From: Bacillota bacterium
Lineage (GTDB): Bacteria; Bacillota; UBA994
Direction of reading: 5' to 3'
DNA: 25,114 nucleotides
Assembly: GCA_018725535.1 (NCBI GenBank)
Contig: QLUS01000008.1
Span: 1-25,114 of the forward strand
The translations under genes and the position numbers were made by a program. Below the pieces are notes generated by a model that worked only from the letters and a program-made list of their open reading frames with translations, was not told the origin of the DNA and did no database searches. Below are positions 7,915 to 15,659 of this stretch, piece by piece. The first letter of the stretch is position 1. Every line of letters starts with the position of its first letter.

Positions 7915-8964
7915 ATGAACGCTGAATTCATCGAAGCCCTTGCGCAACTGTCCCGAGAGAGGCAGTTAGACAAAAGCATTTTATTCGACGCGCTTGAAAC
8001 CGCGCTGCTATCCGCCTACAAAAAGAATTTCGGTGGGAGCGGCAATGTACGCGTCACCATCGACAGGGAGACCGGCGAAGTCTCGGTGTACTCCTTGCGC
8101 CGTATTGTCAGCGAAGTGAAGGATGCTAACTCCGAGATGCATATTGATGGTGCTAAGGGCATCAATCCGTCATATTTGCTTGGCGATATCTGCGAAACCA
8201 AAGTCACGCCGCGCAATTTCGGTCGTGTCGCCGCACAGACCGCCAAGCAGATTGTCGTGCAGCGTATTCGCGAAGCAGAGCGCGGCATGATTTATCAGGA
8301 GTTCACTAATCGCGAATGCGATATCGTCACCGGAGTTATCCAGCGAGCAGACCGTAATGTGATCATTGACTTAGGTAAAGTCGAGGCCCTGCTGCCCCAG
8401 TCCGAACAAGTGCCGGGGGAAGTTTATCGTCCGGGACAACGCCTCAAAACCTATGTCCTAGAGGTGCGGAAAACCACTAAGGGGCCGCAAGTAACGGTGT
8501 CACGGAGTCACCCGGGCTTACTCAAGCGGCTACTGGAGCTTGAAGTCCCCGAAATCCACGACGGCGCCGTAGAGCTGCGCTCCGTTGCGCGCGAGGCAGG
8601 CAGCCGCAGCAAGGTTGCCGTTTTCGCTCGCGACGAGAACATTGACCCAGTGGGGGCTTGCGTGGGGCCGAGGGGAATGCGCATTCAGGCGATTGTAAAT
8701 GAGCTTGGAAATGAGAAAGTAGATGTGGTGGAGTTTAAGGCTGACCCGCGTGAATACGTAGCGCAGGCCCTGAGTCCGGCCAAGGTAAGTCGTGTAGAAA
8801 TTAATGAAACGACGAAAATAGCAAGCGTTACTGTACCTGACTATCAGCTGTCGTTGGCAATCGGCAAAGAAGGTCAGAACGCGCGTCTTGCCGCCAAACT
8901 TACGGGCTGGAAAATAGACATTAAGAGCGAGAGCCAAGCCGCAAATCTGCGCTTGGGGGTGTGA
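7915..8964 (+). CDS. nusA: Transcription termination/antitermination factor NusA
   Basis: NusA binds RNA polymerase and nascent RNA, promoting pausing and termination. The 349-residue length is like Bacillota forms that lack the C-terminal acidic repeats of E. coli. Order: N-terminal polymerase-binding domain (residues 1-125), S1 domain (starting near REC/DIVTGVIQRADRNVIIDLG), KH1 (DPVGACVGPRGMRIQAIVNEL) and KH2 (LAIGKEGQNARLAAKLTGWKIDI). ATG at 7915 has a purine-rich GAGGAAGAGAGA region upstream. Its stop overlaps the ylxR start by 4 bases. NusA often affects its own leader, which fits the hairpin at 7374, but that is inference. Confidence 0.97.
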   Translation: MNAEFIEALAQLSRERQLDKSILFDALETALLSAYKKNFGGSGNVRVTIDRETGEVSVYSLRRIVSEVKDANSEMHIDGAKGINPSYLLGDICETKVTPRNFGRVAAQTAKQIVVQRIREAERGMIYQEFTNRECDIVTGVIQRADRNVIIDLGKVEALLPQSEQVPGEVYRPGQRLKTYVLEVRKTTKGPQVTVSRSHPGLLKRLLELEVPEIHDGAVELRSVAREAGSRSKVAVFARDENIDPVGACVGPRGMRIQAIVNELGNEKVDVVEFKADPREYVAQALSPAKVSRVEINETTKIASVTVPDYQLSLAIGKEGQNARLAAKLTGWKIDIKSESQAANLRLGV

Positions 8965-9236
8965 GCATTTTGAAACACAGACATGTGCCTGAACGTACCT
9001 GTGTGGGTTGCCGCTCCGTCAAGGCCAAGCGCGAGCTAATACGCATCGTACGTGATCCGGCAGGCAGCGTAGATGTCGATCTGGTGGGCAAAAAATCCGG
9101 CCGTGGGGTATACGTGTGCCCAGGTCTAAGCTGCCTAGAGACCGCGCTTAAGTCCGGCCGGTTAAAAACAGGTCTAGAGGCAGATGTCCCGGCAGAGGTC
9201 ATTGCTAAAATCAAGGAGCGACTGCTAGGTGTGTGA
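8961..9236 (+). CDS. rnpM: YlxR/RnpM family RNA-binding protein
   Basis: A 91-residue DUF448 protein. The motif RTCVGCR near residue 11 and the segment GRGVYVCPGLSCLETALK are diagnostic. B. subtilis YlxR (RnpM) binds the RNase P RNA and lowers its activity, and other reports give it a nucleoid-associated regulatory role. GTG at 8961 overlaps the nusA stop (GTGA), with GGGGG at 8955-8959 (the nusA codons) close upstream; a TTG three codons later is the alternative. Position between nusA and ylxQ is conserved across Bacillota. Confidence 0.93.
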   Translation: MSILKHRHVPERTCVGCRSVKAKRELIRIVRDPAGSVDVDLVGKKSGRGVYVCPGLSCLETALKSGRLKTGLEADVPAEVIAKIKERLLGV

Positions 9237-9567
9237 TCGATTCTTGCAGATGTTAGGCTTAGCGGAGCGGGCGCATGCGGTCAGAAGCGGCGCTTTGGCC
9301 TGTGAGCAAGCTATTAGAAAGGGGCACGCAAAGCTTATTGTGTTGGCCGAAGATGCCTCGCCGGACGTAAAGCATGCGTTCTTAGCTAGGGCACAGGGCA
9401 GTGGCATAAAGATCGTCACTGTACCCTCAAGAGTGGTTCTAGGAAACGCAATTGGCAAGAGCCCCCGCGCGGCACTCGTGGTCACAGACGCAGGTCTGGG
9501 GCAAAGGCTGTGGGACATGCGCCAAGAAACTGGAGGTGGGATAAGTGTCGAAGATCAGAGTTTTTGA
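9229..9567 (+). CDS. rplGA: YlxQ, L7Ae/L30e-type RNA-binding protein
   Basis: A 112-residue member of the L7Ae/L30e/S12e/Gadd45 family, placed between ylxR and infB as in most Bacillota. The family pattern is visible as LGLAERAHAVRSGALACEQAI, then KLIVLAEDASPDVKHAF, and VLGNAIGKSPRAALVVTDAG. L7Ae-type proteins bind kink-turn RNA; in B. subtilis YlxQ (RplGA) binds kink-turns in vitro with no firm cellular role. GTG at 9229 follows AAGGAG (9213-9218) by 10 bases and overlaps ylxR by 8. It overlaps infB by 23 bases. Confidence 0.9.
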   Translation: MCDRFLQMLGLAERAHAVRSGALACEQAIRKGHAKLIVLAEDASPDVKHAFLARAQGSGIKIVTVPSRVVLGNAIGKSPRAALVVTDAGLGQRLWDMRQETGGGISVEDQSF

Positions 9568-11812
9568 GTTAGCCGAGGAACTACAGATGCCTGCAGAGAA
9601 GCTAGTTGAGGCCCTGCGGGATCTTAACCTTAACATTTCTAATCCCATGAGTATGATTGATACTCAGGTGGCCGGTATTATTCGCGAGGTTATCACCAAG
9701 CAGAGGAAGAAACGCCCGCAGGCCGCGAAAAAGGCGGAGACACCAGCACCTTCTATGCCCGCAGAGATCGAGAACTTGGTGACTGCTCCAAGCGAACCCG
9801 CGCGGCTCACGGCTCCTGCAATTGCCGCGAAGCCGCCGACCCCCGCGCCTCGCAACACCCAGCGTCCCGCCCTAGCGCAAAAGCAGGTTGCAACCCCTAC
9901 CCCCCCGAAGCCTGCGACCGACACTAGAAGCCCCTCTAAGGGACCAGTAGACCGCACAAGGGACAAGCGCTTTCAGGAGCCTCCATCTGCTATTGTCGAT
10001 CGCAAGTTGGGCCCTGCAGCACGGCGCAATCGCGCTATCCCTGAGGCAGCGCAGCCGCAAAGTGGTGCGCGCACGTTAAAAATCGAGGGGCCGATGACGG
10101 TAGGGGCATTCTCTAAACTCTCCGAAAGAACCGTCAGCGAGATTCTCAAGCGTCTCCTCGAAGTTGGTATGATGGCAAATATCAATCAGCAGCTAGACCT
10201 AGACACATTGCAAATTGTCGCGGAACTACTGAATCTAAAGCTTGAGGTCGCTGCGCCCGCACAGAATGCTGAGGAACTAGAGGAAGTTGATGCGCCTGAG
10301 AGCCTGCAACTGCGTTACCCCGTAGTCACAGTTATGGGGCACGCTGACCATGGCAAGACCACCTTGCTTGACGCCATTCGCCGTACGAATGTCACTGCCT
10401 CAGAGGCGGGGGGAATTACGCAGCACATCGGGGCCTATCAGGTAGATGTGGGTGACAGCAAGGTAGTATTCCTTGATACTCCGGGGCATGAGGCCTTCAC
10501 GCAGATGCGCGCGCGCGGGGCTAAGGTTACAGATGTCGCCATTCTTGTGGTAGCAGCGGATGACGGGGTGATGCCGCAGACGGTCGAGGCACTTAACCAC
10601 GCTAAAGCTGCACAAGTGCCAATAATAGTTGCCGTCAACAAAATTGACAAACCCGGAGCAAACGTGGAGAAGATTAAACAGCAGTTGACCGAGTACGGCA
10701 TTGTCTCCGAGGAGTGGGGCGGGGAGAATATTTTCGTTCTGGTGTCAGCCCTACAGCGCCTAGGGATTGAGAACTTGTTAGCTGCGGTCCTGACAGTGGC
10801 AGAAGTGCTTGAGCTGCGGGCTAACCCAAATCGCTCCGCGCGCGGCGTGGTCATTGAGGCGCATGTTGACAAGGGCAAAGGCCCTGTGGCAACAGTGCTT
10901 GTGCAGCGGGGTACACTGAATATTGGCGACTCAGTAGTCGCTGGCACCTCCTATGGGAAAGTACGGGCTATGGTAAGCGACAAAGGCAAGCGAATAAAGA
11001 AGGCTGGCCCTTCCACCCCGCTGGAGGTACATGGTCTATCGACGGTCCCACAGGCGAGCGACGAGTTTAAAGTAGTTAAGGATGAGCGTACGGCGCGGAG
11101 TAAAGCGATTGCCAACGCCGAGGCCAAGAAGATGGCCGAACAGCGTCCGGTGCAACGCGCGAACCTAGATGACTTCTTTAAACGCGTGCAAGCCGGTCAG
11201 AATAAGGACCTTAAGCTCATCCTTAAAGGCGACGTACAGGGTTCCGTCGAGGCGCTTAGACCGGCAGTAGAGAAACTCAGCAACAAGGAAGTCGAGATTA
11301 AGGTTATCCACACCGGTGTCGGCCCCGTAAACGAGAGCGACGTGATCCTAGCCAAAGCCTCAGATGCTATCGTTATTGGGTTCAATGTCCGTCCAGACAC
11401 CAATGCGCGCCGTGTCGCGGAGCAGGAACAAGTGGACATGCGCTTCTACCGCATCATTTATGAGATCATCGACGATCTCACGGCAGCGCTTAAGGGCATG
11501 CTAGCCCCCGTATTTAGGGAAGTAGTCGTGGGACAAGCGCAAGTTCGCGCCGTGTTCAAGGTTTCGGATGTCGGCACAATTGCCGGGTGCATGGTCACGG
11601 AAGGCAAAATTACTCGTCAATCGAGCGTTCGTTTATTGCGCGGCGGCGTGATAATTTTCGAGGGCAAAGTCAGTTCGCTCAAGCGGTTCAAGGATGATGC
11701 ACGTGAAGTCGCCGCAGGCTATGAGTGCGGCATCGGCATCGAGAACTATGCCGATCTCAAAGAGGAAGATGTCATTGAGGCCTTCGCCAAGGAGCAAGTC
11801 GAAATGAAATGA
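9545..11812 (+). CDS. infB: Translation initiation factor IF-2
   Basis: GTPase that places initiator tRNA on the 30S subunit and drives subunit joining. The 755 residues show two IF2N modules (about 1-55 and 180-240) joined by an Ala/Pro/Lys-rich linker. The GTPase domain then has G1 GHADHGKTT (265-273), G2 region GGITQHIGAYQV, G3 DTPGHEAF, G4 NKID and the G5 SAL. The beta-barrel, domain III (LILKGDVQGSVEAL) and the C-terminal initiator-tRNA-binding barrel follow. G1 has Ala267 where most homologues have Val. GTG at 9545 follows GGAGGTG (9532-9538) by 6 bases and overlaps ylxQ. The stop overlaps ylxP by 4 bases. Confidence 0.98.
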   Translation: MSKIRVFELAEELQMPAEKLVEALRDLNLNISNPMSMIDTQVAGIIREVITKQRKKRPQAAKKAETPAPSMPAEIENLVTAPSEPARLTAPAIAAKPPTPAPRNTQRPALAQKQVATPTPPKPATDTRSPSKGPVDRTRDKRFQEPPSAIVDRKLGPAARRNRAIPEAAQPQSGARTLKIEGPMTVGAFSKLSERTVSEILKRLLEVGMMANINQQLDLDTLQIVAELLNLKLEVAAPAQNAEELEEVDAPESLQLRYPVVTVMGHADHGKTTLLDAIRRTNVTASEAGGITQHIGAYQVDVGDSKVVFLDTPGHEAFTQMRARGAKVTDVAILVVAADDGVMPQTVEALNHAKAAQVPIIVAVNKIDKPGANVEKIKQQLTEYGIVSEEWGGENIFVLVSALQRLGIENLLAAVLTVAEVLELRANPNRSARGVVIEAHVDKGKGPVATVLVQRGTLNIGDSVVAGTSYGKVRAMVSDKGKRIKKAGPSTPLEVHGLSTVPQASDEFKVVKDERTARSKAIANAEAKKMAEQRPVQRANLDDFFKRVQAGQNKDLKLILKGDVQGSVEALRPAVEKLSNKEVEIKVIHTGVGPVNESDVILAKASDAIVIGFNVRPDTNARRVAEQEQVDMRFYRIIYEIIDDLTAALKGMLAPVFREVVVGQAQVRAVFKVSDVGTIAGCMVTEGKITRQSSVRLLRGGVIIFEGKVSSLKRFKDDAREVAAGYECGIGIENYADLKEEDVIEAFAKEQVEMK

Positions 11813-12099
11813 GTTACCGTATAGGAGTGATAGTCCTTGAGCTGTTCCTCCCCGATGCCCACTCGCTCAAAGACAAGCGCTCGATAGTGCGGAGTTTAGT
11901 CGCTAAGATCAGGCAAAGGTTTAATGTGTCGGTTGCGGAAATCGGGCATCAAGAACTTTGGCAACGAACCGTGATTGTTGTGGCGGTAGTATCGGCAAGT
12001 GCAGCGGTAGCTGACAAAAGTCTTACAGCCATTCTAGGGATGGTGGAAGCGAATTTAACATCTGGACATGTAGTCAGTGCAGAACGCGAAATGCTGTAA
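11809..12099 (+). CDS. ylxP: YlxP, DUF503 family protein
   Basis: A 96-residue DUF503 protein in its conserved place between infB and rbfA. The motif HSLKDKRSIVRSLVAKIRQRFNVSVAEIG is characteristic, followed by the beta strands VIVVAVVSAS. The fold is ferredoxin-like; ribosome or RNA association has been proposed, but no clear function is established. ATG at 11809 overlaps the infB stop as ATGA. The best SD (AAGGAG, 11789-11794) is rather far (14 bases), so coupling to infB probably matters. Confidence 0.9.
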   Translation: MSYRIGVIVLELFLPDAHSLKDKRSIVRSLVAKIRQRFNVSVAEIGHQELWQRTVIVVAVVSASAAVADKSLTAILGMVEANLTSGHVVSAEREML

Positions 12100-12121
12100 T
12101 CAGTCGTAGGGAGGGATTGGT

Positions 12122-12469
12122 GTGTCTCAGTATCGCCGGGAGCGTATTAAGATGCTGCTTAAGGAAGCAATAAGCGATATTATGCGGCAGATGAAAGACC
12201 CAAGAATCGGGTTTGCATCGATCACTAGCGTGGAATTATCTGGTGATTTAAGACATCTCAAGGTGTTTGTGTCCGTTTTAGGGACGGAGGAGGAGAGAGC
12301 TGAGACCCACAAGGCGCTTGAAAGCGCGAGTGGTTACTTTCGCTCGGAGGTCGGTAGCCGCGTAGAGCTGAGGTTTACGCCGGAAATCATCTTCAGGCTA
12401 GACGACTCACTGGAGCATGGCGCCCACATTAACAAGCTACTCAAGGATATTGAACGTGGCGCCAAGTAG
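12122..12469 (+). CDS. rbfA: 30S ribosome-binding factor RbfA
   Basis: RbfA binds the immature 30S subunit and helps 16S rRNA 5' end maturation, notably in the cold. The 115-residue KH-like protein has the usual MSQYRRERIKMLLKEAISDI start, MKDPRIGFASITSVELSGDL in the middle, and LRFTPEIIFRLDDSLEHGAHI at the end. GTG at 12122 follows AGGGAGGG (12108-12115) closely. The 3' end overlaps nrnA by 14 bases, so the two are translationally coupled. Length and motifs leave little doubt. Confidence 0.96.
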   Translation: MSQYRRERIKMLLKEAISDIMRQMKDPRIGFASITSVELSGDLRHLKVFVSVLGTEEERAETHKALESASGYFRSEVGSRVELRFTPEIIFRLDDSLEHGAHINKLLKDIERGAK

Positions 12470-13439
12470 TCCTCTGCTAGACACAATTATCGCTCGTCTG
12501 TGTGCTGCGCAGGGAGTTCTGCTGGTAGGACACGTAGCCACTGACGGCGATTCGCTAGGCTCGTGTTTGGGCCTATGGCATTTACTTAGAGGTCAAGGCG
12601 TCCCTGCCTATGTAGTCGCAGCAGAGAAGATCCCCGCGCGCTTCAGCTTTCTCCCGGGGGTTCACTCCGTCATCACCGAGGCGACGGACTACCCACCCTA
12701 CTGGGACGTAGTCGTGGTGATGGACTGCGGAGATTTGCGACGCACTGGTCTGTCGGAAACTCTCTTGCGCTGTGCCGTGGAGGTCATCAATATCGATCAC
12801 CACCAATCGAATCAAGGCATGCTCGGCACTGCGTGGGTAGACCCTCGCTTTGCCGCTGTCGGGCAGCAAGTCCTTGCTTTGGCGGAACAGGCAGGCTGGG
12901 AGGTAACTCCTGCGGTCGCCACTTGTTTGTATACGGCACTGGCGACTGATTCAGGTTTCTTCCGCCACAGCAACACATCGGGAGCCGTGCTGCGCGATGC
13001 GGCGACGCTGCTTGAAGCCGGTGCTGACATGCGCTCAATCGTTGAAAACTGCCTAGAGCGTAAAACGCTCTCCGAGCTCTGTCTCCTCCGTGAAGCACTG
13101 TCCTTGCTGACGCAGGAGTGCGACGGCAGAGTGACGGTGCTCGAGATACCTTTTACCGTTTTCGCTCGCTGCGGTGTAGAGGAAGCGGAGATGGAAGGGA
13201 TGATCGAGTACGCACGCGCCGTGCCAGGAACGCAGATCGCGGTGCTCTTGCGTGCCGTGCAGACCGACATCACCAAAGTCAGTCTACGCTCGCGCGGTAG
13301 CAACGATGTATCCGTCGTCGCTATGAGTTTTGGCGGGGGCGGACATCTGAACGCGGCAGGCTGCACGTTGCACCTGCCCCTGTCCGACGTTCGTGCTGCC
13401 GTGCTCGCTGCTGTTAAGCAGGTGCTCTCCTGTGATTGA
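12456..13439 (+). CDS. nrnA: DHH-family oligoribonuclease / pAp phosphatase NrnA
   Basis: DHH/DHHA1 phosphoesterase that degrades very short RNA and dephosphorylates pAp in Bacillota. The 327 residues contain motif I GHVATDGDSLGS (Asp30, Asp32), motif II VVVMDCGD, the name-giving IDHH (in NIDHHQSN), and the C-terminal DHHA1 glycine motif SFGGGGHLNAAGC. Motif I usually reads PDGD; TDGD here keeps both metal ligands. GTG at 12456 is supported by AAGGA (12443-12447), 8 bases upstream; the open frame above it is an rbfA overlap. The order rbfA-nrnA-truB is standard in Bacillota. NrnA also fits functionally with PNPase downstream. Confidence 0.93.
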   Translation: MAPSSPLLDTIIARLCAAQGVLLVGHVATDGDSLGSCLGLWHLLRGQGVPAYVVAAEKIPARFSFLPGVHSVITEATDYPPYWDVVVVMDCGDLRRTGLSETLLRCAVEVINIDHHQSNQGMLGTAWVDPRFAAVGQQVLALAEQAGWEVTPAVATCLYTALATDSGFFRHSNTSGAVLRDAATLLEAGADMRSIVENCLERKTLSELCLLREALSLLTQECDGRVTVLEIPFTVFARCGVEEAEMEGMIEYARAVPGTQIAVLLRAVQTDITKVSLRSRGSNDVSVVAMSFGGGGHLNAAGCTLHLPLSDVRAAVLAAVKQVLSCD

Positions 13440-14313
13440 AGGATTTGTTAACCTATATAAAGAATCCGGAATGACCTCGCACCGAGCAGTTGCGGAAGTG
13501 CGTCGCATGCTTGGACTGCAGCGGATTGGTCACATGGGTACGCTTGACCCTGCGGCCGAGGGAGTGTTGCCGCTGGCTCTCGGGAGAGCAACGCGGCTCA
13601 TCTCCTTTGTGGAAGGCGACACGAAGGAGTACGAGGCAGAACTTGTGCTCGGTCTTGCTACAAACACGTGGGACACTACGGGGGAAATCATGGCTACGGC
13701 CGATGCCAGTCATCTCACCGGAGGACTCGTTGCCGAATCACTGCCCCATTTTCTAGGTCAGATAACGCAGGAACCCCCCATGTTCTCCGCGATTAAAGTA
13801 AAGGGGCAAAAACTTGTCGATTTAGCACGGCAAGGCGTGGAGATTGTACGCGAGCGCCGTGCGGCCGTTATCCACCGTCTAGAGATGACGGGGTGGCGTG
13901 AGGACGGAACAAGGCGCTGCGCCACACTGTTGATATCTTGCTCCAAGGGGACGTATGTGCGCTCCTTGTGCAGAGATATCGGAGCCATATTAGGTATTGC
14001 CGCCTGCATGGGCAAACTCACGCGCACAGCGAGCGGTCCTTTTGAGCTCGCGGAAAGTGTGTCCCTAGGGGAGTTCAGGAGTTGTCCCGAGCGACACATA
14101 GAGACAATAGAGGCCTTCCTGCTACCCTTTCCTAGAGTCATGCTTGATGCCACTGATGGCGCAAGGTTTGTGTGTGGACAGCGCATTGGCATAGCGGATA
14201 TACCAGAGGGGGAGTTTGCGGTATTCTCGGACTCTCGCTGCGTAGGACTCGGGCTCAACAAGCACAACATACTTATACCGACGCGGGTTTTGTCCAGAGA
14301 GGAGAACCCATAG
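13432..14313 (+). CDS. truB: tRNA pseudouridine(55) synthase
   Basis: TruB makes pseudouridine 55 in the T-loop of tRNAs. The 293-residue protein has the N-terminal GFVNLYKESGMTSH, the catalytic motif GTLDPAAEGVLPLALGRATR with Asp39, the RNA-contact segment PPMFSAIKVKGQKLVDLARQG, and SCSKGTYVRSLCRDIG. The usual PxATG after the catalytic Asp reads PAAEG here, a mild change. A shortened PUA-like C-terminus follows. GTG at 13432 overlaps nrnA by 8 bases and encodes the family start. The stop shares a base with the ribF start (TAGTG). Confidence 0.96.
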   Translation: MIEGFVNLYKESGMTSHRAVAEVRRMLGLQRIGHMGTLDPAAEGVLPLALGRATRLISFVEGDTKEYEAELVLGLATNTWDTTGEIMATADASHLTGGLVAESLPHFLGQITQEPPMFSAIKVKGQKLVDLARQGVEIVRERRAAVIHRLEMTGWREDGTRRCATLLISCSKGTYVRSLCRDIGAILGIAACMGKLTRTASGPFELAESVSLGEFRSCPERHIETIEAFLLPFPRVMLDATDGARFVCGQRIGIADIPEGEFAVFSDSRCVGLGLNKHNILIPTRVLSREENP

Positions 14314-15242
14314 TGCTAAAAACTATGAGCCTTGCCGGGCTTAAGCATATGACTATCTCGGCGGTTGCCCTAGGCAGCTTTGACGGCGTCCATGTCGGTC
14401 ACCAAGCCATTCTGCGCCGTGCCGTTAGTATCGCGCAGCAGGCAGGCGGTCTGTCAACCGTGTTCACCTTTCATCCTCACCCCGGTATGGTGACAGGGCG
14501 TAACGGCAGTGGCACAATTACTACACAGAATCAGCGCAGTCAGCTTGTCGAAGCCTGCGGCATAGACTTATTGATTGAACATCCCTTTACCTCGGATTTT
14601 GCCTCCCTCTCCCCGGAGCATTTCTTCGAAGAAGTGTTGCTTAAAGCTTTTCATGTGCCCAACGTCGTAGCGGGGTTCAATTACACCTTCGGTCATCAAG
14701 CGTCGGGCGACATAGCTTTGCTTAAACGCCTTGGTAGGGAGCATCAGTTCTCAGTGCATGAGATTGCCCCCGTCGTCGTCTTGGGAGAGATTGTGAGTAG
14801 CACAAGAGTGCGCCGCTTAATCGAGCAGGGGGAGCTAGACTCTGCGGCTTATTGCTTGGGCAGACGCTTTTCGCTGCAAGGTGAAGTCACCGTAGGTGAC
14901 GGCCGCGGCAGGAGACTTGGTTTCCCGACCGCAAACATCCGCCTTGCTCCGCTGCAAGTCCTGCCGCCCTTTGGGGTATATTTGGTATATGCGCCGACAC
15001 ACGGTTTTGGGGTAGCCAACCTAGGGATTCGCCCCACCTTCCCTCTCAATTGCCGAGGTTTAGAAATCCACTTTTTTGCTGCAAACCAAAGGCTTGACCT
15101 ATACGGACAAGACCTCGAGGTTGAGCTTGTAGAGTATTTGCGGCCGGAGCGCACCTTTTCCGGCACGCAGGAGCTCTGCGAGCAGATAGAGCAGGATATA
15201 GCGCGCGCTCGGACACTTGCCTATTCTAGCACAAAGTGCTAG
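14313..15242 (+). CDS. ribF: Bifunctional riboflavin kinase / FAD synthetase
   Basis: Makes FMN from riboflavin and then FAD. The 309 residues have the N-terminal nucleotidyltransferase with GSFDGVHVGHQ (HxGH at 27-30), FTFHPHP, and ISSTRVRRLIEQGELDSA-like SSTRVR segment. The C-terminal flavokinase has GRRLGFPTANIRL, with the PTAN metal/ATP motif. GTG at 14313 is favoured because AGGAG is at 14300-14304; ATG at 14325 and 14349 are in-frame alternatives. The stop codon falls inside the rpsO promoter at 15240-15242. No FMN riboswitch is seen; it is expressed with truB. Confidence 0.95.
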   Translation: MLKTMSLAGLKHMTISAVALGSFDGVHVGHQAILRRAVSIAQQAGGLSTVFTFHPHPGMVTGRNGSGTITTQNQRSQLVEACGIDLLIEHPFTSDFASLSPEHFFEEVLLKAFHVPNVVAGFNYTFGHQASGDIALLKRLGREHQFSVHEIAPVVVLGEIVSSTRVRRLIEQGELDSAAYCLGRRFSLQGEVTVGDGRGRRLGFPTANIRLAPLQVLPPFGVYLVYAPTHGFGVANLGIRPTFPLNCRGLEIHFFAANQRLDLYGQDLEVELVEYLRPERTFSGTQELCEQIEQDIARARTLAYSSTKC

Positions 15243-15245
15243 AAT
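15217..15245 (+). promoter_or_regulatory. Promoter for rpsO with extended -10
   Basis: TTGCCT (15217-15222) and TAGAAT (15240-15245) are 17 bases apart, with TG at 15237-15238 forming an extended -10. It lies across the 3' end of ribF. It would let the S15 gene be expressed apart from the long upstream operon. Confidence 0.6.
15224..15244 (+). repeat. Perfect inverted repeat overlapping the rpsO promoter -10
   Basis: TTCTAGCAC (15224-15232), AAA, then GTGCTAGAA (15236-15244): a perfect 9-bp palindrome with a 3-base centre. It fills most of the promoter spacer and five bases of the -10, and includes the ribF stop. It could be a repressor operator, a DNA or RNA hairpin for read-through transcripts, or coincidence. 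No T-run follows, so it is not a standard terminator. Confidence 0.6.
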
Positions 15246-15325
15246 GAGCCGTACCTGTGGCTAGGTTTGCCGATGACTCCGACGGCATACTTGGCTTATG
15301 GAGACATCTATTAGGAGGTGAAAAT
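15246..15325 (+). promoter_or_regulatory. rpsO leader with long imperfect hairpin, probable S15 site
   Basis: Bases 15259-15272 can pair with 15283-15296 around a 10-base loop: 14 positions with one T-T mismatch and several G-T pairs. A smaller hairpin AGCC (15247-15250) with GGCT (15259-15262) would compete with it. S15 is known to repress its own mRNA through leader structures in several bacterial groups, so this is a candidate autoregulatory leader. The assignment rests on position and folding only. The AGGAGGTG SD at 15313-15320 lies outside the stem. Confidence 0.45.
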
Positions 15326-15589
15326 ATGATTAGCCAAGAAAAGAAGCGCTCGATCATCGATAAGTTTCGCACCCATGAGCACGACACCGGCTCTGCCGAA
15401 GTGCAAATAGCTATTCTCACTGGACGCATTAATGAACTCACCGAGCACCTCAGGGTGCACAAGAAGGACCATCATTCGCGGCGCGGTTTGTTCAAGATGG
15501 TTGGCCAGCGCAGGAACTTGCTTAACTACGTGCAGGATCGAGATATCGAAAGATGGCGCATCATCAAGGACCAACTTGGAATACGCTAA
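15326..15589 (+). CDS. rpsO: 30S ribosomal protein S15
   Basis: S15 is a primary 16S rRNA binder at the central domain of the 30S subunit. The 87-residue protein is typical in length. HDTGSAEVQIAILTGRINELTEHL and HKKDHHSRRGLFKMVGQRR include the 16S-contact residues (His/Asp-rich DHHSRRGL). ATG at 15326 has a strong AGGAGGTG 5 bases before it. It has its own promoter upstream and a terminator downstream, and precedes pnp as in many bacteria. Confidence 0.98.
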   Translation: MISQEKKRSIIDKFRTHEHDTGSAEVQIAILTGRINELTEHLRVHKKDHHSRRGLFKMVGQRRNLLNYVQDRDIERWRIIKDQLGIR

Positions 15590-15592
15590 TAG

Positions 15593-15620
15593 GAAAGCGG
15601 GAGAACCGCTTTTCTTTTTT
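15593..15620 (+). terminator. Intrinsic terminator after rpsO
   Basis: AAAGCGG (15594-15600) pairs with CCGCTTT (15606-15612) over a GAGAA loop, and is followed by a T-rich tract to 15620. It sits 4 bases after the rpsO stop. In the rpsO-pnp arrangement it probably lets part of the transcription through, as no clear separate pnp promoter is visible in the remaining 40 bases. Confidence 0.85.
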
Positions 15621-15659
15621 ACTGCACTTACTGGACATACTATGCAAAGGAGGCTGCCT

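Noticed and set aside
15224..15244. CIRCE (HrcA) operator
   Set aside because: The arms resemble TTAGCAC/GTGCTAA but the spacer is 3 rather than 9 bases and the neighbouring TC/GA pairs are missing.
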